Part shown: in pieces, positions 1-10,645 of the stretch
How the letters are laid out: each line of letters starts with the position of its first letter
How positions within the stretch are numbered: the first letter of the stretch is position 1
Assembly (NCBI RefSeq): GCF_001999765.1
Contig: NZ_MTIC01000013.1
Location: 62,001 to 126,000 of the forward strand
Source: Sinomonas mesophila
GTDB taxonomy: Bacteria; Actinomycetota; Actinomycetes; Actinomycetales; Micrococcaceae
Length of the DNA stretch: 64,000 nucleotides
Direction of reading: 5' to 3'
The notes under the pieces: generated by a model
Seen by the model: the letters and a program-made list of their open reading frames with translations, nothing else
The model's database searches: none
Told to the model about the DNA's origin: nothing
Position numbers and translations under genes: made by a program

Positions 1-696
1 CTCGCCGCCGCCGTCGCCCTCGGGCTCCTCGCGTTCGGGCTCCTGACGGTCCCGCGGCAGCCGCCCCGTCCGCGCACGGCGAAGCGCGGCTCGGGCGGCA
101 CGCTCGGCTTCCCCGTGTGGCTCTTCGCGGGTTTCGCGTTCTGCTCGGGCCTGGGCATGCAGGCCACGAACGTCTACCTGCCGCTCTTCGCCGTGCGGGA
201 GCTCGGCTTCCCCCTCGTCCTCGCGGGCGCGGCCGCGGGCGTCTCGGGGATCGTCGGGGTCACCTCGCGCATCATGTGGGGGCGCCGCATGGCCCGCGGC
301 GCGCGGCCCTCCGGCCTCCTTGCGGTCCTCGCCGTGGGAGCGGTTGCGGGCATCGCGTGCCTGCTCGGGGCGGGGGCGTGGCACGCGCCCGCGCTCCTGT
401 GGGCCGGCGTCGCGCTCCACGGGGCGACCGTGCTGGGAGCCAACGTCATCACGAACGCCGCCGTGCTCGTCGTCGTGCCCGCCGAGCGCATCGGCGCGGC
501 CTCCGGCGTCCTCTCGATGGGCATGTACGCCGGCTTCGCGCTCGGGCCGCTGCTCATGGGCGTCCTCGCCGACGCCACGGGCGCGTTCGACGCCGGGTGG
601 GTCGCCGTGGGTGCCGGCTACGCCGTCTGCCTCCTGCTCGCCCTGTGGCTCCGCCGCTACGGCGCGACGCACCCGTGGAGCTCGTTCCAGCGCTAG
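1..696 (+). CDS. MFS transporter, C-terminal part (5' end outside window)
   Basis: The reading frame is open from base 1 and ends at TAG 694-696, so only about the last 231 residues are present. The protein is dominated by hydrophobic segments (for example LFAGFAFCSGLGMQATNVYLP and a terminal Leu/Ala-rich helix). The pattern of about six helices, with a basic loop containing GRRMARGARPSG, is typical of the C-terminal half of a major facilitator. The substrate cannot be read. Because the next genes are the sulfate-assimilation operon, a role in nitrite, sulfate or other anion export is possible, but this is inference from position only. The 116-bp gap to sirA contains the sirA promoter and no obvious terminator hairpin. 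Confidence 0.75.
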   Translation, partial: LAAAVALGLLAFGLLTVPRQPPRPRTAKRGSGGTLGFPVWLFAGFAFCSGLGMQATNVYLPLFAVRELGFPLVLAGAAAGVSGIVGVTSRIMWGRRMARGARPSGLLAVLAVGAVAGIACLLGAGAWHAPALLWAGVALHGATVLGANVITNAAVLVVVPAERIGAASGVLSMGMYAGFALGPLLMGVLADATGAFDAGWVAVGAGYAVCLLLALWLRRYGATHPWSSFQR

Positions 697-732
697 GTGA
701 GTCAAGCCTTCCCCGTCACAATGCGCGGGTAT

Positions 733-767
733 GCGACGAAATGTGTCCTCGGGTGACCCTCCGTGTC
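733..767 (+). promoter_or_regulatory. 10-bp-phased pentamer array upstream of sirA
   Basis: Four pentamers occur at exactly 10-bp steps: GCGAC at 733, GTGTC at 743, GTGAC at 753 and GTGTC at 763. The last lies 32 bp upstream of the -10-like TACCCT (800-805). The same arrangement is found before ssuA and cysG. An overlapping inverted repeat, GTGAC-N7-GTCAC, spans 753-769. The helical phasing suggests a tandem-binding activator of the sulfur regulon. The regulator itself is not identifiable here. Confidence 0.55.
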
Positions 768-799
768 ACAGGGCGTAGGGCGGGACCGCGTGGCGTCCG

Positions 800-812
800 T
801 ACCCTCGAATGC
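800..812 (+). promoter_or_regulatory. -10-like element immediately before sirA (leaderless transcript predicted)
   Basis: TACCCT at 800-805 is followed by 7 nt and then the ATG of sirA, so a transcript starting at the usual distance from a -10 would begin at the start codon. No Shine-Dalgarno sequence precedes the ATG. The same layout is seen at the ssu leader ORF and at cysG. Confidence 0.5.
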
Positions 813-2582
813 ATGAGTGAGACTGCTGCACCCGAGCGCACGGAGCGATCCGCCCGCGCGGCCGAGGCCCCGGCGCGGCCGGCCCGTCCCCGCGCGTCCA
901 AGCCCAACGGGCAGTGGAAGGTGGACGGGACCACCCCGCTCAACGCCAACGAGGCCTGGAAGCAGGAGGACGGCGGGCTCAGCGTCCGCGAGCGCATCGA
1001 GACGATCTACGCCCAGGGCGGCTTCGACTCGATCGACCCGACCGACCTGCACGGCCGCTTCCGCTGGTGGGGCCTCTACACCCAGCGCAAGCCCGGGATC
1101 GACGGCGGCAAGACCGCCACGCTTGAGCCGCACGAGCTCGAGGACCGCTACTTCATGATGCGCGTGCGCATCGACGGCGGCGCGCTCACCACCGAGCAGC
1201 TGCGTGTCATCGGCCAGATCTCGGTCGACTTCGCGCGCGGCACTGCGGACATCACCGACCGCCAGAACATCCAGCTCCACTGGGTCGAGGTCGAGGACGT
1301 GCCGGAGATCTGGCGCCGCCTCGAGTCCGTGGGCCTCTACACGACCGAGGCCTGCGGCGACGTCCCGCGCGTCATCCTCGGCTCGCCCGTGGCCGGCATC
1401 GCCGCGGACGAGATCCTCGACCCGACGCCGCAGATCCAGGAGATCGCCGAGCGCTACATCGGCGACGAGTCCTTCGCGAACCTGCCGCGCAAGTTCAAGT
1501 CCGCGATCACGGGCCACCCGTCCCAGGACGTCGTGCACGAGATCAACGACATCGCGCTCGTCGGCGTCGTGCACCCCGAGCTCGGCCCCGGCTACGACCT
1601 GTGGGTCGGCGGCGGGCTCTCGACGGCGGCGCACCTCGCCGTGCGCCTCGGCACCTTCGTCGAGCCCTCCCGCGCCGCCGAGGTGTGGGCCGGCGTCACG
1701 AGCATCTTCCGCGACTACGGCTACCGCCGCCTGCGCAACCGGGCCCGCCTCAAGTACCTCGTCCAGGACTGGGGTGCCGAGAAGTTCCGCCAGGTCCTCG
1801 AGACCGAGTACCTCTCCGCGCCGCTCCCGGACGGCCCCGCCGCCGTCAAGCCGTCGACGCCGGGCGACCACGTGGGCGTGCACGCGCAGAAGGACGGGAA
1901 GTTCTACATCGGCGCGACGCCGACCGTGGGCCGCGTCTCGGGCGAGATCCTGCTCCAGCTCGCGGACCTCATCGAGGCCCACGGCTCCCAGCGCCTGCGC
2001 ACGACCCCGCACCAGAAGCTCGTCGTCCTCGACATCGAGAAGGACCGCGTCGACTCGCTGGTCGCGGGCCTCGAGGAGCTCGGCCTCTACGCGAACCCGA
2101 GCCCGTGGCGCCGCTCGACGATCGCCTGCACGGGCATCGAGTACTGCAAGCTCGCGATCGTGGACACGAAGGACACCGCGACCGCGGCGGTGGCCGAGCT
2201 CGAGAAGCGCTTCGCGGACGCGCCGGCCAAGGACGGCAGCGGCGCCGACGCGCTGCTCAAGCCGCTGACCCTGCACGTCAACGGCTGCCCGAACTCGTGC
2301 GCCCGCATCCAGACCGCGGACATCGGCCTCAAGGGCCAGCTCCTGCCGGACGGCAACGGCGGCCAGACCCCCGGCTTCCAGGTGCACCTCGGCGGCGGCC
2401 TCGCCTCCGACACGCGCGAGGAGGCCGGCACCGGCCGCACCGTGCGCGGCCTCAAGGTCACCGCGGAGGACCTGCCCGACTACGTCGAGCGCGTCACCCG
2501 CCGCTACCACGCCGACCGCACCGGCGAGGAGCAGAGCTTCGCCGAGTGGGCCCTGTCCGCAGACGAGGAGGCCCTGCAGTGA
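813..2582 (+). CDS. sirA: Ferredoxin-dependent sulfite (nitrite/sulfite) reductase
   Basis: This 589-aa cytoplasmic enzyme reduces sulfite to sulfide with six electrons from reduced ferredoxin, using a siroheme coupled to a 4Fe-4S cluster. The cluster ligands are visible as Cys439-X5-Cys445 (in ACTGIEYCK) and Cys492-X3-Cys496 (in NGCPNSC), and the conserved EACGDVPR segment is upstream of them. Two repeated ferredoxin-like halves, usual for the family, are recognisable from the spacing. The N-terminal 35 residues are an Ala/Pro/Arg-rich extension. The ATG at 813 was chosen because homology starts soon after it and because it sits 7 nt behind a -10-like hexamer, implying a leaderless mRNA. It overlaps cysH by a GTGA junction. 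The cysHDN context makes sulfite, rather than nitrite, the probable substrate. Confidence 0.93.
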   Translation: MSETAAPERTERSARAAEAPARPARPRASKPNGQWKVDGTTPLNANEAWKQEDGGLSVRERIETIYAQGGFDSIDPTDLHGRFRWWGLYTQRKPGIDGGKTATLEPHELEDRYFMMRVRIDGGALTTEQLRVIGQISVDFARGTADITDRQNIQLHWVEVEDVPEIWRRLESVGLYTTEACGDVPRVILGSPVAGIAADEILDPTPQIQEIAERYIGDESFANLPRKFKSAITGHPSQDVVHEINDIALVGVVHPELGPGYDLWVGGGLSTAAHLAVRLGTFVEPSRAAEVWAGVTSIFRDYGYRRLRNRARLKYLVQDWGAEKFRQVLETEYLSAPLPDGPAAVKPSTPGDHVGVHAQKDGKFYIGATPTVGRVSGEILLQLADLIEAHGSQRLRTTPHQKLVVLDIEKDRVDSLVAGLEELGLYANPSPWRRSTIACTGIEYCKLAIVDTKDTATAAVAELEKRFADAPAKDGSGADALLKPLTLHVNGCPNSCARIQTADIGLKGQLLPDGNGGQTPGFQVHLGGGLASDTREEAGTGRTVRGLKVTAEDLPDYVERVTRRYHADRTGEEQSFAEWALSADEEALQ

Positions 2583-3310
2583 CCGGTGACGCCACGGCAA
2601 TCAAGCCCAGCAAGCGCTCCATCGAGGAGCTCAAGGCCCTCGCCGAGGCCGGCGCCGCCGAGCTCGGCTGGGACGCCTCCGCCCAGGAGGTCATCGGCTG
2701 GGTGGCGCGGAACTTCGCGACCGAGGCCACCGCCGTCGCGTGCTCGATGGCCGACGCCGTCCTGCCGGCGCTCGTCGCGGACCAGCTGCCCGGCGTCGAC
2801 GTCCTCTTCCTCGACACTGGCTATCACTTCCCGGAGACGTACCAGACCCGGAACGAGGTAGCCGAGAACCTGCGCGTGACCATCGTCGACGTGACGCCGA
2901 AGCAGACCGTCGCCGAGCAGGACGCCGCCGAGGGCAAGGACCTCTTCGCCCGCGACCCCGGCCGCTGCTGCGCGCTGCGGAAGGTCGAGCCGCTCAGCCG
3001 GTCCCTGGCCGGCTACGAGCTGTGGTTCACCGGCGTCCGCCGCGACGAGTCCCCGACCCGCACGAACACGCCGCTCGTGACGTGGGACGAGAAGAACGGC
3101 CTCGTCAAGGTCAACCCGGTCGCGCCGTGGACCTTCGAGGCGCTCGTCGAGTACTCCGAGGACAACCTCCTGCCGGTCAACCCCCTCCTTTCGAAGGGCT
3201 ACCTGTCGATCGGCTGCGCGCCCTGCACGCGGCCCGTCGCCCCAGGAGAAGACCCCCGTGCCGGGCGCTGGTCCGGCACCGACAAGACAGAATGCGGGCT
3301 CCACGTATGA
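2579..3310 (+). CDS. cysH: Adenylyl-sulfate (APS) reductase, iron-sulfur type
   Basis: This 243-aa enzyme reduces activated sulfate to sulfite with thioredoxin-type electrons. The PP-loop fold is recognisable (ACSMADAVLP in place of the classic SGG motif, then LFLDTGYHFPET). It carries both cysteine pairs that ligate a 4Fe-4S cluster, Cys130-Cys131 (in GRCCALRK) and Cys213-X2-Cys216 (in GCAPC), which in this family indicates APS rather than PAPS as substrate. The C-terminal ECGLHV motif supplies the redox-active Cys. The start is the GTG at 2579, overlapping the sirA stop by 4 nt (translational coupling). The C-terminal stop overlaps the cysD start (ATGA). Confidence 0.93.
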   Translation: MTGDATAIKPSKRSIEELKALAEAGAAELGWDASAQEVIGWVARNFATEATAVACSMADAVLPALVADQLPGVDVLFLDTGYHFPETYQTRNEVAENLRVTIVDVTPKQTVAEQDAAEGKDLFARDPGRCCALRKVEPLSRSLAGYELWFTGVRRDESPTRTNTPLVTWDEKNGLVKVNPVAPWTFEALVEYSEDNLLPVNPLLSKGYLSIGCAPCTRPVAPGEDPRAGRWSGTDKTECGLHV

Positions 3311-4299
3311 GCACTCGAGTTGAAGAGACGGTAGACAGCGTGACGCAGGAGTTCCCCGTGGCCGAGCGGGCCGAGGAGCAGGAGGCCGTGGCCGCCGAAG
3401 TCGGCCCGGCCCTGCCCCTGCTCGACGCCCTCGAGGCAGAGGCCATCCACATCATCCGCGAGGTCGTCGCCGAGTTCGAGCGCCCCGCGATGCTGTTCTC
3501 GGGCGGCAAGGACTCGGTCGTCATGCTCCACCTCGCCGCGAAGGCCTTCTGGCCGGGCAAGGTGCCCTTCCCCGTGCTGCACGTGGACACAGGCCACAAC
3601 TTCCCCGAGGTCCTCGACTTCCGTGACAGGACCGTCGAGCGCCTGGGCCTCAAGCTCGTCGTCGGCTCCGTGCAGGAGTTCATCGACCGCGGCGAGCTGG
3701 CCGAGCGCGCCGACGGCACGCGCAACCCGCTGCAGACCGTGCCCCTGCTGGATGCGATCGAGCGGAACAAGTTCGACGCCGTGTTCGGCGGCGGCCGCCG
3801 CGACGAGGACAAGGCTCGCGCCAAGGAGCGCATCCTGTCCCTGCGCGACGAGTTCGGCCAGTGGGACCCGCGCAACCAGCGCCCCGAGCTGTGGAACCTG
3901 TACAACGGCCGCCACACCGTCGGCCAGCACGTGCGGGCCTTCCCGATCAGCAACTGGACCGAGCTGGACATCTGGCGGTACATCGCCCGCGAGAACATCG
4001 AGCTGCCCTCGATCTACTACGCGCACGACCGCGAGGTGTTCCAGCGTGACGGCATGTGGCGCGCGATCGGCGAGTTCTCCCAGCCTCGCCCGGACGAGGA
4101 CGTCGTCGTGAAGACGGTCCGGTACCGCACCGTCGGCGACATGTCCTGCACCGGCGCCGTGCTCTCGGACGCCTTCACGGTGGACGACGTCGTCCGCGAG
4201 GTCGCCGCCTCGACCCTCACCGAGCGCGGGGCCACCCGCGCCGACGACCGCATCTCCGAAGCGGCGATGGAAGACCGCAAGAAGGACGGGTACTTCTGA
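3307..4299 (+). CDS. cysD: Sulfate adenylyltransferase small subunit
   Basis: This 330-aa subunit catalyses adenylation of sulfate to APS and works as a heterodimer with the GTPase CysN. The PP-loop ATP pyrophosphatase signature SGGKDSVVMLHLA, the VDTGHNFPE motif and the C-terminal RKKDGYF tail are all present. The N-terminus carries about 30 extra acidic residues compared with the enterobacterial protein. The ATG at 3307 overlaps the cysH stop (ATGA), and the stop overlaps the cysN ATG at 4299 by one base, so the four genes are tightly coupled. Confidence 0.95.
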   Translation: MSTRVEETVDSVTQEFPVAERAEEQEAVAAEVGPALPLLDALEAEAIHIIREVVAEFERPAMLFSGGKDSVVMLHLAAKAFWPGKVPFPVLHVDTGHNFPEVLDFRDRTVERLGLKLVVGSVQEFIDRGELAERADGTRNPLQTVPLLDAIERNKFDAVFGGGRRDEDKARAKERILSLRDEFGQWDPRNQRPELWNLYNGRHTVGQHVRAFPISNWTELDIWRYIARENIELPSIYYAHDREVFQRDGMWRAIGEFSQPRPDEDVVVKTVRYRTVGDMSCTGAVLSDAFTVDDVVREVAASTLTERGATRADDRISEAAMEDRKKDGYF

Positions 4300-5681
4300 T
4301 GACCTCGACCCCGATCGACATCGTCGAGTCCGCGGAGGCGGTGCTGGGCTCCGGCTCGCTCTTCCGGTTCGCCACCGCCGGCTCCGTCGACGACGGCAAG
4401 TCCACCCTCGTGGGGCGCCTCCTGCACGACTCGAAGGCGATCCTCGCCGACCAGCTCGACGCCGTCGCCCGCACCTCCGCGGACCGCGGCTTCGGCGGCG
4501 AGAAGGGCGGCCTGGACCTGGCCCTCCTCACCGACGGCCTCCGCGCCGAGCGCGAGCAGGGCATCACCATCGACGTCGCGTACCGCTACTTCGCGACCGA
4601 CCGCCGCAACTTCATCCTCGCGGACTGCCCGGGCCACGTGCAGTACACCAAGAACACGGTGACGGGCGCGTCCACCGCGGACGCCGTCGTCGTGCTCATC
4701 GACGCCCGCAAGGGCGTGCTCGAGCAGACCCGCCGGCACCTCTCCGTCGTTGCGCTCCTGCGCGTGCCGCACGTCGTCGTGGCCGTGAACAAGATCGACC
4801 TCGTGGACTTCTCCGAGCCCGTGTTCTCGGAGATCGCCGAGGACGTCGCCCGCGTGGCCGGCGAGCTCGGTCTCCGCGACGCCGTCGCGGTGCCGGTCTC
4901 CGCGCTCGACGGCGACAACGTCGTCGACCGCTCCAACCGCACCCCGTGGTACGCCGGGCCGACGCTGCTCGAGCTCCTCGAGACGCTGCCGAGCACCGAC
5001 GAGCTGGACGACGAGCACGAGGCGTTCCGCTTCCCGGTCCAGACCGTGATCCGGCCGCAGGGAGCGCTCGCGCCCGGGCTCGACGAGGACGAGTTCCGCG
5101 ACTACCGCGCCTACGCGGGCCAGGTGACCGAGGGCGTCGTGCGCGTCGGCGACCGCGTCGCCGTCGTGACCCCCGGCCAGGCGCCGCGCGAGACCACCGT
5201 GGTGGGGATCGACGTCGCCGGCCGCTCGCTCGAGGAGGCCGCCGCGCCGCAGTCCGTCGCGCTGCGCCTCGCCGACGAGTTCGACGTCGCGCGCGGCGAC
5301 ACGATCGCCGCCGCCGGCACGCTGCCTGAGAGCTCCGCGGACCTTTACGGCTCGCTGGCCTGGCTCTCGACCAAGCCGCTGCGCGAGGGCGCGAAGGTGT
5401 ACGTCAAGCACGGCACCTCGACCGTGCGCGGCCTCGTGCGCGCCGTGACCGGCAAGCTCGACCTCGAGTCCTTCGAGGTGTCCCCGGCGTCGGGCCTCGA
5501 GCTCAACGACATCGGCGAGGTCCAGATCCGCCTGGCCGCGCCGCTGCCGCTCGAGCCGTACGCGACGCACCGCCGCACCGGCGCGTTCCTCGTGATCGAC
5601 CCGCAGGACGGCAACACGCTCGCCGCCGGCATGGTCGGCACGCACCCGGGCGACACCGAGGACGAGCGGTACTGGATCTGA
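4299..5681 (+). CDS. cysN: Sulfate adenylyltransferase large subunit (GTPase)
   Basis: This 460-aa EF-Tu-like GTPase drives APS formation by CysD. The GTPase motifs are intact: the P-loop GSVDDGKST near residue 30, DCPGH for switch II and NKIDLVD for base recognition, followed by beta-barrel domains II and III. The protein ends at DERYWI and has no fused APS-kinase (CysC) domain. This fits the APS-reducing CysH in the same operon, since PAPS is not needed for assimilation. It is the last gene of the operon; a hairpin follows at 5701-5752. Confidence 0.95.
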   Translation: MTSTPIDIVESAEAVLGSGSLFRFATAGSVDDGKSTLVGRLLHDSKAILADQLDAVARTSADRGFGGEKGGLDLALLTDGLRAEREQGITIDVAYRYFATDRRNFILADCPGHVQYTKNTVTGASTADAVVVLIDARKGVLEQTRRHLSVVALLRVPHVVVAVNKIDLVDFSEPVFSEIAEDVARVAGELGLRDAVAVPVSALDGDNVVDRSNRTPWYAGPTLLELLETLPSTDELDDEHEAFRFPVQTVIRPQGALAPGLDEDEFRDYRAYAGQVTEGVVRVGDRVAVVTPGQAPRETTVVGIDVAGRSLEEAAAPQSVALRLADEFDVARGDTIAAAGTLPESSADLYGSLAWLSTKPLREGAKVYVKHGTSTVRGLVRAVTGKLDLESFEVSPASGLELNDIGEVQIRLAAPLPLEPYATHRRTGAFLVIDPQDGNTLAAGMVGTHPGDTEDERYWI

Positions 5682-5700
5682 GGTCCTGACCCTCGCACGC

Positions 5701-5752
5701 ACGACGGCGCCCGCCCCTTTCATCTCGGAAGGGTGACGGGCGCCGCCGTCGT
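5701..5752 (+). terminator. Hairpin terminator after the cys operon
   Basis: The arms ACGACGGCGCCCG and CGGGCGCCGCCGTCGT pair with a 3-nt bulge, and an inner CCCTTT/AAGGG stem extends it. It lies 20 bp after the cysN stop. There is no strong T-tract, as is common in high-GC actinobacteria. Confidence 0.65.
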
Positions 5753-5819
5753 CTCTACACTCGGTTGCGTCCTTGACTGACGGCGCGCCACAGCGCTGGG
5801 GCGAAAGAGGGGAACCGAC

Positions 5820-6416
5820 ATGAGCTCGATCGTGGTCCAGGCGTTCATGACACTCGACGGCGTCGTCCAGGGGCCCGGCGGATCCGACGAGGACCGGGAG
5901 GAGGGCTTCGAGCACGGGGGCTGGCAGTTCGAGTACGAGGGCGACGACACCGTCCAGCAGTGGGAGAGCAGGACGGAGGCCCTGCTGCTCGGGCGCAAGA
6001 CCTATGAGATCTTCGCCAACTCGTGGGGCGTGTGGGACGAGGACGCCGAAGGCTTCGAGGGGGAGCTGACGAGGCTCTACAACCGCATCCCGAAGTACGT
6101 CGCATCACGCACGCTGAGCGAGCTCGGCTGGAAGAACTCCCACCTCCTGGGCCCCGACGTCCCCGGAGCGGTGCAGAAGCTCCGCGAGGAGCCGGGCGGC
6201 GAAATCCGGGTGTGGGGCAGCACCCAGCTGATCAGGACCCTGGCCGAGCACGGCCTCGTCGACGAGTACCGGCTCATCGTCCACCCGCTCGTGCTGGGCA
6301 CGGGCAAGAAGCTGTTCTCCGACGGCTTCCCGGTCTCCCGGCTGGCCCTCGTCGAGTCGCGCGCCATTCCCTCTGGGCTGGTGATCAACACCTATCGGCC
6401 CGCCGCCAGCGGGTGA
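5820..6416 (+). CDS. Dihydrofolate reductase family (RibD C-terminal-like) protein
   Basis: This 198-aa protein has the DHFR/RibD-C fold signature: N-terminal VVQAFMTLDGVVQGPGG, the LLGRKTYEIFA nucleotide-binding motif and a C-terminal GEIRVWGSTQLIRTL segment that matches the NADPH-binding region. The family is annotated as pyrimidine reductase-like, but this stand-alone subfamily has no established reaction. GGGGAACCGAC precedes the ATG as a plausible ribosome-binding site. The stop overlaps the start of the homocysteine methyltransferase gene (GTGA), so the two are probably co-transcribed although no functional link is evident. Confidence 0.85.
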   Translation: MSSIVVQAFMTLDGVVQGPGGSDEDREEGFEHGGWQFEYEGDDTVQQWESRTEALLLGRKTYEIFANSWGVWDEDAEGFEGELTRLYNRIPKYVASRTLSELGWKNSHLLGPDVPGAVQKLREEPGGEIRVWGSTQLIRTLAEHGLVDEYRLIVHPLVLGTGKKLFSDGFPVSRLALVESRAIPSGLVINTYRPAASG

Positions 6417-7336
6417 ACCCCCTCGCCGCCGCCCTCGCCGCGGGGGAGACGCTCGTGCTCGACGGCGCGCTGGCCACCGAGCTCGAGGCCCGCGGCTGCG
6501 ACCTGGGCGACCCGCTGTGGTCCGCCAAGGTCCTCCTCGAGGCGCCGGGGATCATCGCCGCCGTCCACCGGGACTACTTCCGCGCGGGCGCGCGCGTCGC
6601 GACGACAGCGAGCTACCAGGCCTCGGTGCCCGGCTTCGCGAGGCGAGGCCTGAGCGAGGAGGAGGCGCTCGGCGTCGTGCGCGAGAGCGTGCGGCTCGCC
6701 GAGGGCGCCCGCCGCGACCACCGCACCGAGCACCCTGAGGGGCCGCCGCTCTTCGTCGCCGGCTCCGTGGGCCCGTACGGCGCCTACCTCGCGGACGGCT
6801 CGGAGTACCGCGGCGACTACGCGCTCACGCGCGATGAATTCCTCGACTTCCACCGGCCGCGCGCCGAGGCGCTCCTGGACGCGGGCGCAGACATCTTAGC
6901 GTGCGAGACGCTGCCGAACGCCGCCGAGGTGCTCGTCCTGGCCGACCTCGTCGAGGAGCTCGGCGCGCACGCGTGGTTCAGCGTCACGCTCCGCGACGCC
7001 GGTCACCTGAGCGACGGGACGCCGCTGGCCCGCCTTGCGGAGGAGCTCGCGGGCCGGCCAGGCGTCGCCGCCATCGGCGTCAACTGCGTCCCGCCGGCGC
7101 TCGTCGGTCCCGCCCTCGCCGAGCTCGCCGCGCGCACAGACCTGCCGCTCGTGGCGTACCCGAATTCGGGCGAGGGCTACGATGCGGCGACGCGCACCTG
7201 GGGGACGGGGACGCACGACGCCGGCCTGCTCGCCTCGCGCGCGGGGGAGTGGGCGGCGCTCGGGGCGCGGCTCATCGGCGGCTGCTGCCGCACGACGCCG
7301 GCGGACATCGCCGCCCTCGCTCGCGCGGCCGGCTGA
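6413..7336 (+). CDS. mmuM: Homocysteine S-methyltransferase
   Basis: This 307-aa protein transfers a methyl group from S-methylmethionine (or S-adenosylmethionine) to homocysteine to give methionine. Zinc ligands typical of the family are visible as Cys in GVNCVPP and the Cys pair in IGGCCRTTP near the C-terminus; the N-terminal LDGALATELEARG and the ETLPNAAE motif also match. The length is normal for MmuM. The GTG at 6413 overlaps the upstream stop by 4 nt and is preferred because the family homology starts at VLDGALATEL about 14 residues in. It fits the sulfur-metabolism neighbourhood but does not carry the shared sulfur promoter motif. Confidence 0.9.
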   Translation: MNPLAAALAAGETLVLDGALATELEARGCDLGDPLWSAKVLLEAPGIIAAVHRDYFRAGARVATTASYQASVPGFARRGLSEEEALGVVRESVRLAEGARRDHRTEHPEGPPLFVAGSVGPYGAYLADGSEYRGDYALTRDEFLDFHRPRAEALLDAGADILACETLPNAAEVLVLADLVEELGAHAWFSVTLRDAGHLSDGTPLARLAEELAGRPGVAAIGVNCVPPALVGPALAELAARTDLPLVAYPNSGEGYDAATRTWGTGTHDAGLLASRAGEWAALGARLIGGCCRTTPADIAALARAAG

Positions 7337-7395
7337 GCCAATCCGAACCCAGATCGGTCCGTTTTCGCGGGTAGCCCTACCCCCGACGCACATGA

Positions 7396-9690
<2,295 letters not shown>

Positions 9691-9715
9691 CGTCGTCCTG
9701 CGCTGATCTGTGCAC

Positions 9716-9745
9716 CCGGACCGGCCGCTTCGGCGGCCGGTCCGG
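9716..9745 (+). terminator. Hairpin terminator after katG
   Basis: A stem with CCGGACCGGCCGC on the left pairs with the GCGGCCGGTCCGG arm around a short TTCG-type loop, starting 26 bp after the katG stop. Confidence 0.7.
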
Positions 9746-9894
9746 TTCGTCGTGCCCCCGGCGCACGACGCCGGCCTCGCAGCGTGCGCTGCGGGCGCAC
9801 CTGAGGACAGCCTTCACGCTGGATGTCATGCCTCGGTAGACTCCGGTCAGAACAGGCCGCCGGGGGCGGCGCACCGACGATTCGGGGGATGTCA

Positions 9895-10518
9895 ATGGCG
9901 CTCCGCCGCACGCTCCGCACGGCTTTGCCCGCACTTGCCGCCGCCAGCGCCCTGGCCCTGACGGGCTGCACAGGGGGCTCGACAGCGAACCCCTCGCCGA
10001 GCGAGACGGCGAACCCGGCCACCTCGACCATCGACGCCCGCCCGACCCCGGCGTCGTCGACAGAGCCGGCCCGCAACATCCCGGTGCCGGAACTGCCGGA
10101 GGCGGCGAAGCAGAACACGAAGGAAGGCTTCGAAGCCTTCGTGCGGCACTACATTTCGTTGCTCGATTACGCCTATCAGACCGGTGACACGGAGCCCGCA
10201 CTGGACCATGCCGGCGCTGGATGCACCATGTGTGGAACCTCTGCGAAGAGCATCGACGCGGCAACCGCGGCGGGCGGCTGGATCATCGGGGGACGCCTGA
10301 CTCTCTCTGGGTTCTCCACCGACGGGATCCCCGACGCCAACGGTCTGTGGACAGCGGAAGTCGAACTCCATCAGACAGAGACCAGCAACGTCTCTCAATC
10401 CGGCAGCGTCTCGGCGCTGGCGCCAGCAGCTTCGGCGACGGTTCTCGCCACAGCCGAATATGCCAACGGCCGCTGGTCGATGTCAGACCTCGGAGTGCCA
10501 ACCGAAGCTCACCAGTGA
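9895..10518 (+). CDS. Lipoprotein (possible DUF6318 type)
   Basis: This 207-aa protein has a signal peptide with basic residues (MALRRTLRT), a hydrophobic Ala/Leu core and a lipobox ending LALTGC, so Cys22 should be lipidated and the protein anchored outside the membrane. A Ser/Pro/Thr-rich linker of about 40 residues follows, then a globular domain with FEAFVRHYISLLDYAYQTGDTE and a CTMCGTS pair that could form a disulfide. This resembles actinobacterial DUF6318 proteins as I remember them; the function is unknown. The ATG at 9895 is preferred to 9889 because GGGGG at 9884-9888 is then correctly spaced. The base composition is slightly less GC-rich than its neighbours. Confidence 0.75.
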   Translation: MALRRTLRTALPALAAASALALTGCTGGSTANPSPSETANPATSTIDARPTPASSTEPARNIPVPELPEAAKQNTKEGFEAFVRHYISLLDYAYQTGDTEPALDHAGAGCTMCGTSAKSIDAATAAGGWIIGGRLTLSGFSTDGIPDANGLWTAEVELHQTETSNVSQSGSVSALAPAASATVLATAEYANGRWSMSDLGVPTEAHQ

Positions 10519-10526
10519 AGGCAAGG

Positions 10527-10549
10527 ACCGGTCTCGCGACGAGACCGGT
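10527..10549 (+). repeat. Inverted repeat of the ACCGGTCTCG family
   Basis: Perfect 10-bp arms, ACCGGTCTCG and CGAGACCGGT, with a 3-nt loop lie 9 bp after the lipoprotein stop. Further copies of GAGACCGG and GACCGGTCTCGC follow up to about 10611. Related sequences occur in the intergenic region 58100-58210. It may act as a terminator here. Confidence 0.5.
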
Positions 10550-10645
10550 GCTCCCTCCCGAGACCGGTCGGTCAACCACCGGCCTCGCAGCCGGGGACCG
10601 GTCTCGCCGCCGCGCCCGTCGAACTGCCCCCACCGGCAGCCCCGT

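Noticed and set aside
753..770. CRP-type TGTGA-N6-TCACA site before sirA
   Set aside because: The half-sites are there but the spacer is 9 nt rather than 6; the 10-bp-phased array explains the sequence better.
117..812. Long open frame upstream of sirA that would give an 821-aa reductase
   Set aside because: The extra 232 residues are Arg/Pro/His-rich, overlap the MFS gene in another frame and have no reductase homology; GC-rich DNA commonly keeps such frames open.
702..2600. 632-codon minus-strand frame opposite sirA
   Set aside because: The composition is Val/Arg/Glu/Leu-rich shadow coding on the complementary strand of a well-identified gene, with no recognisable domain.
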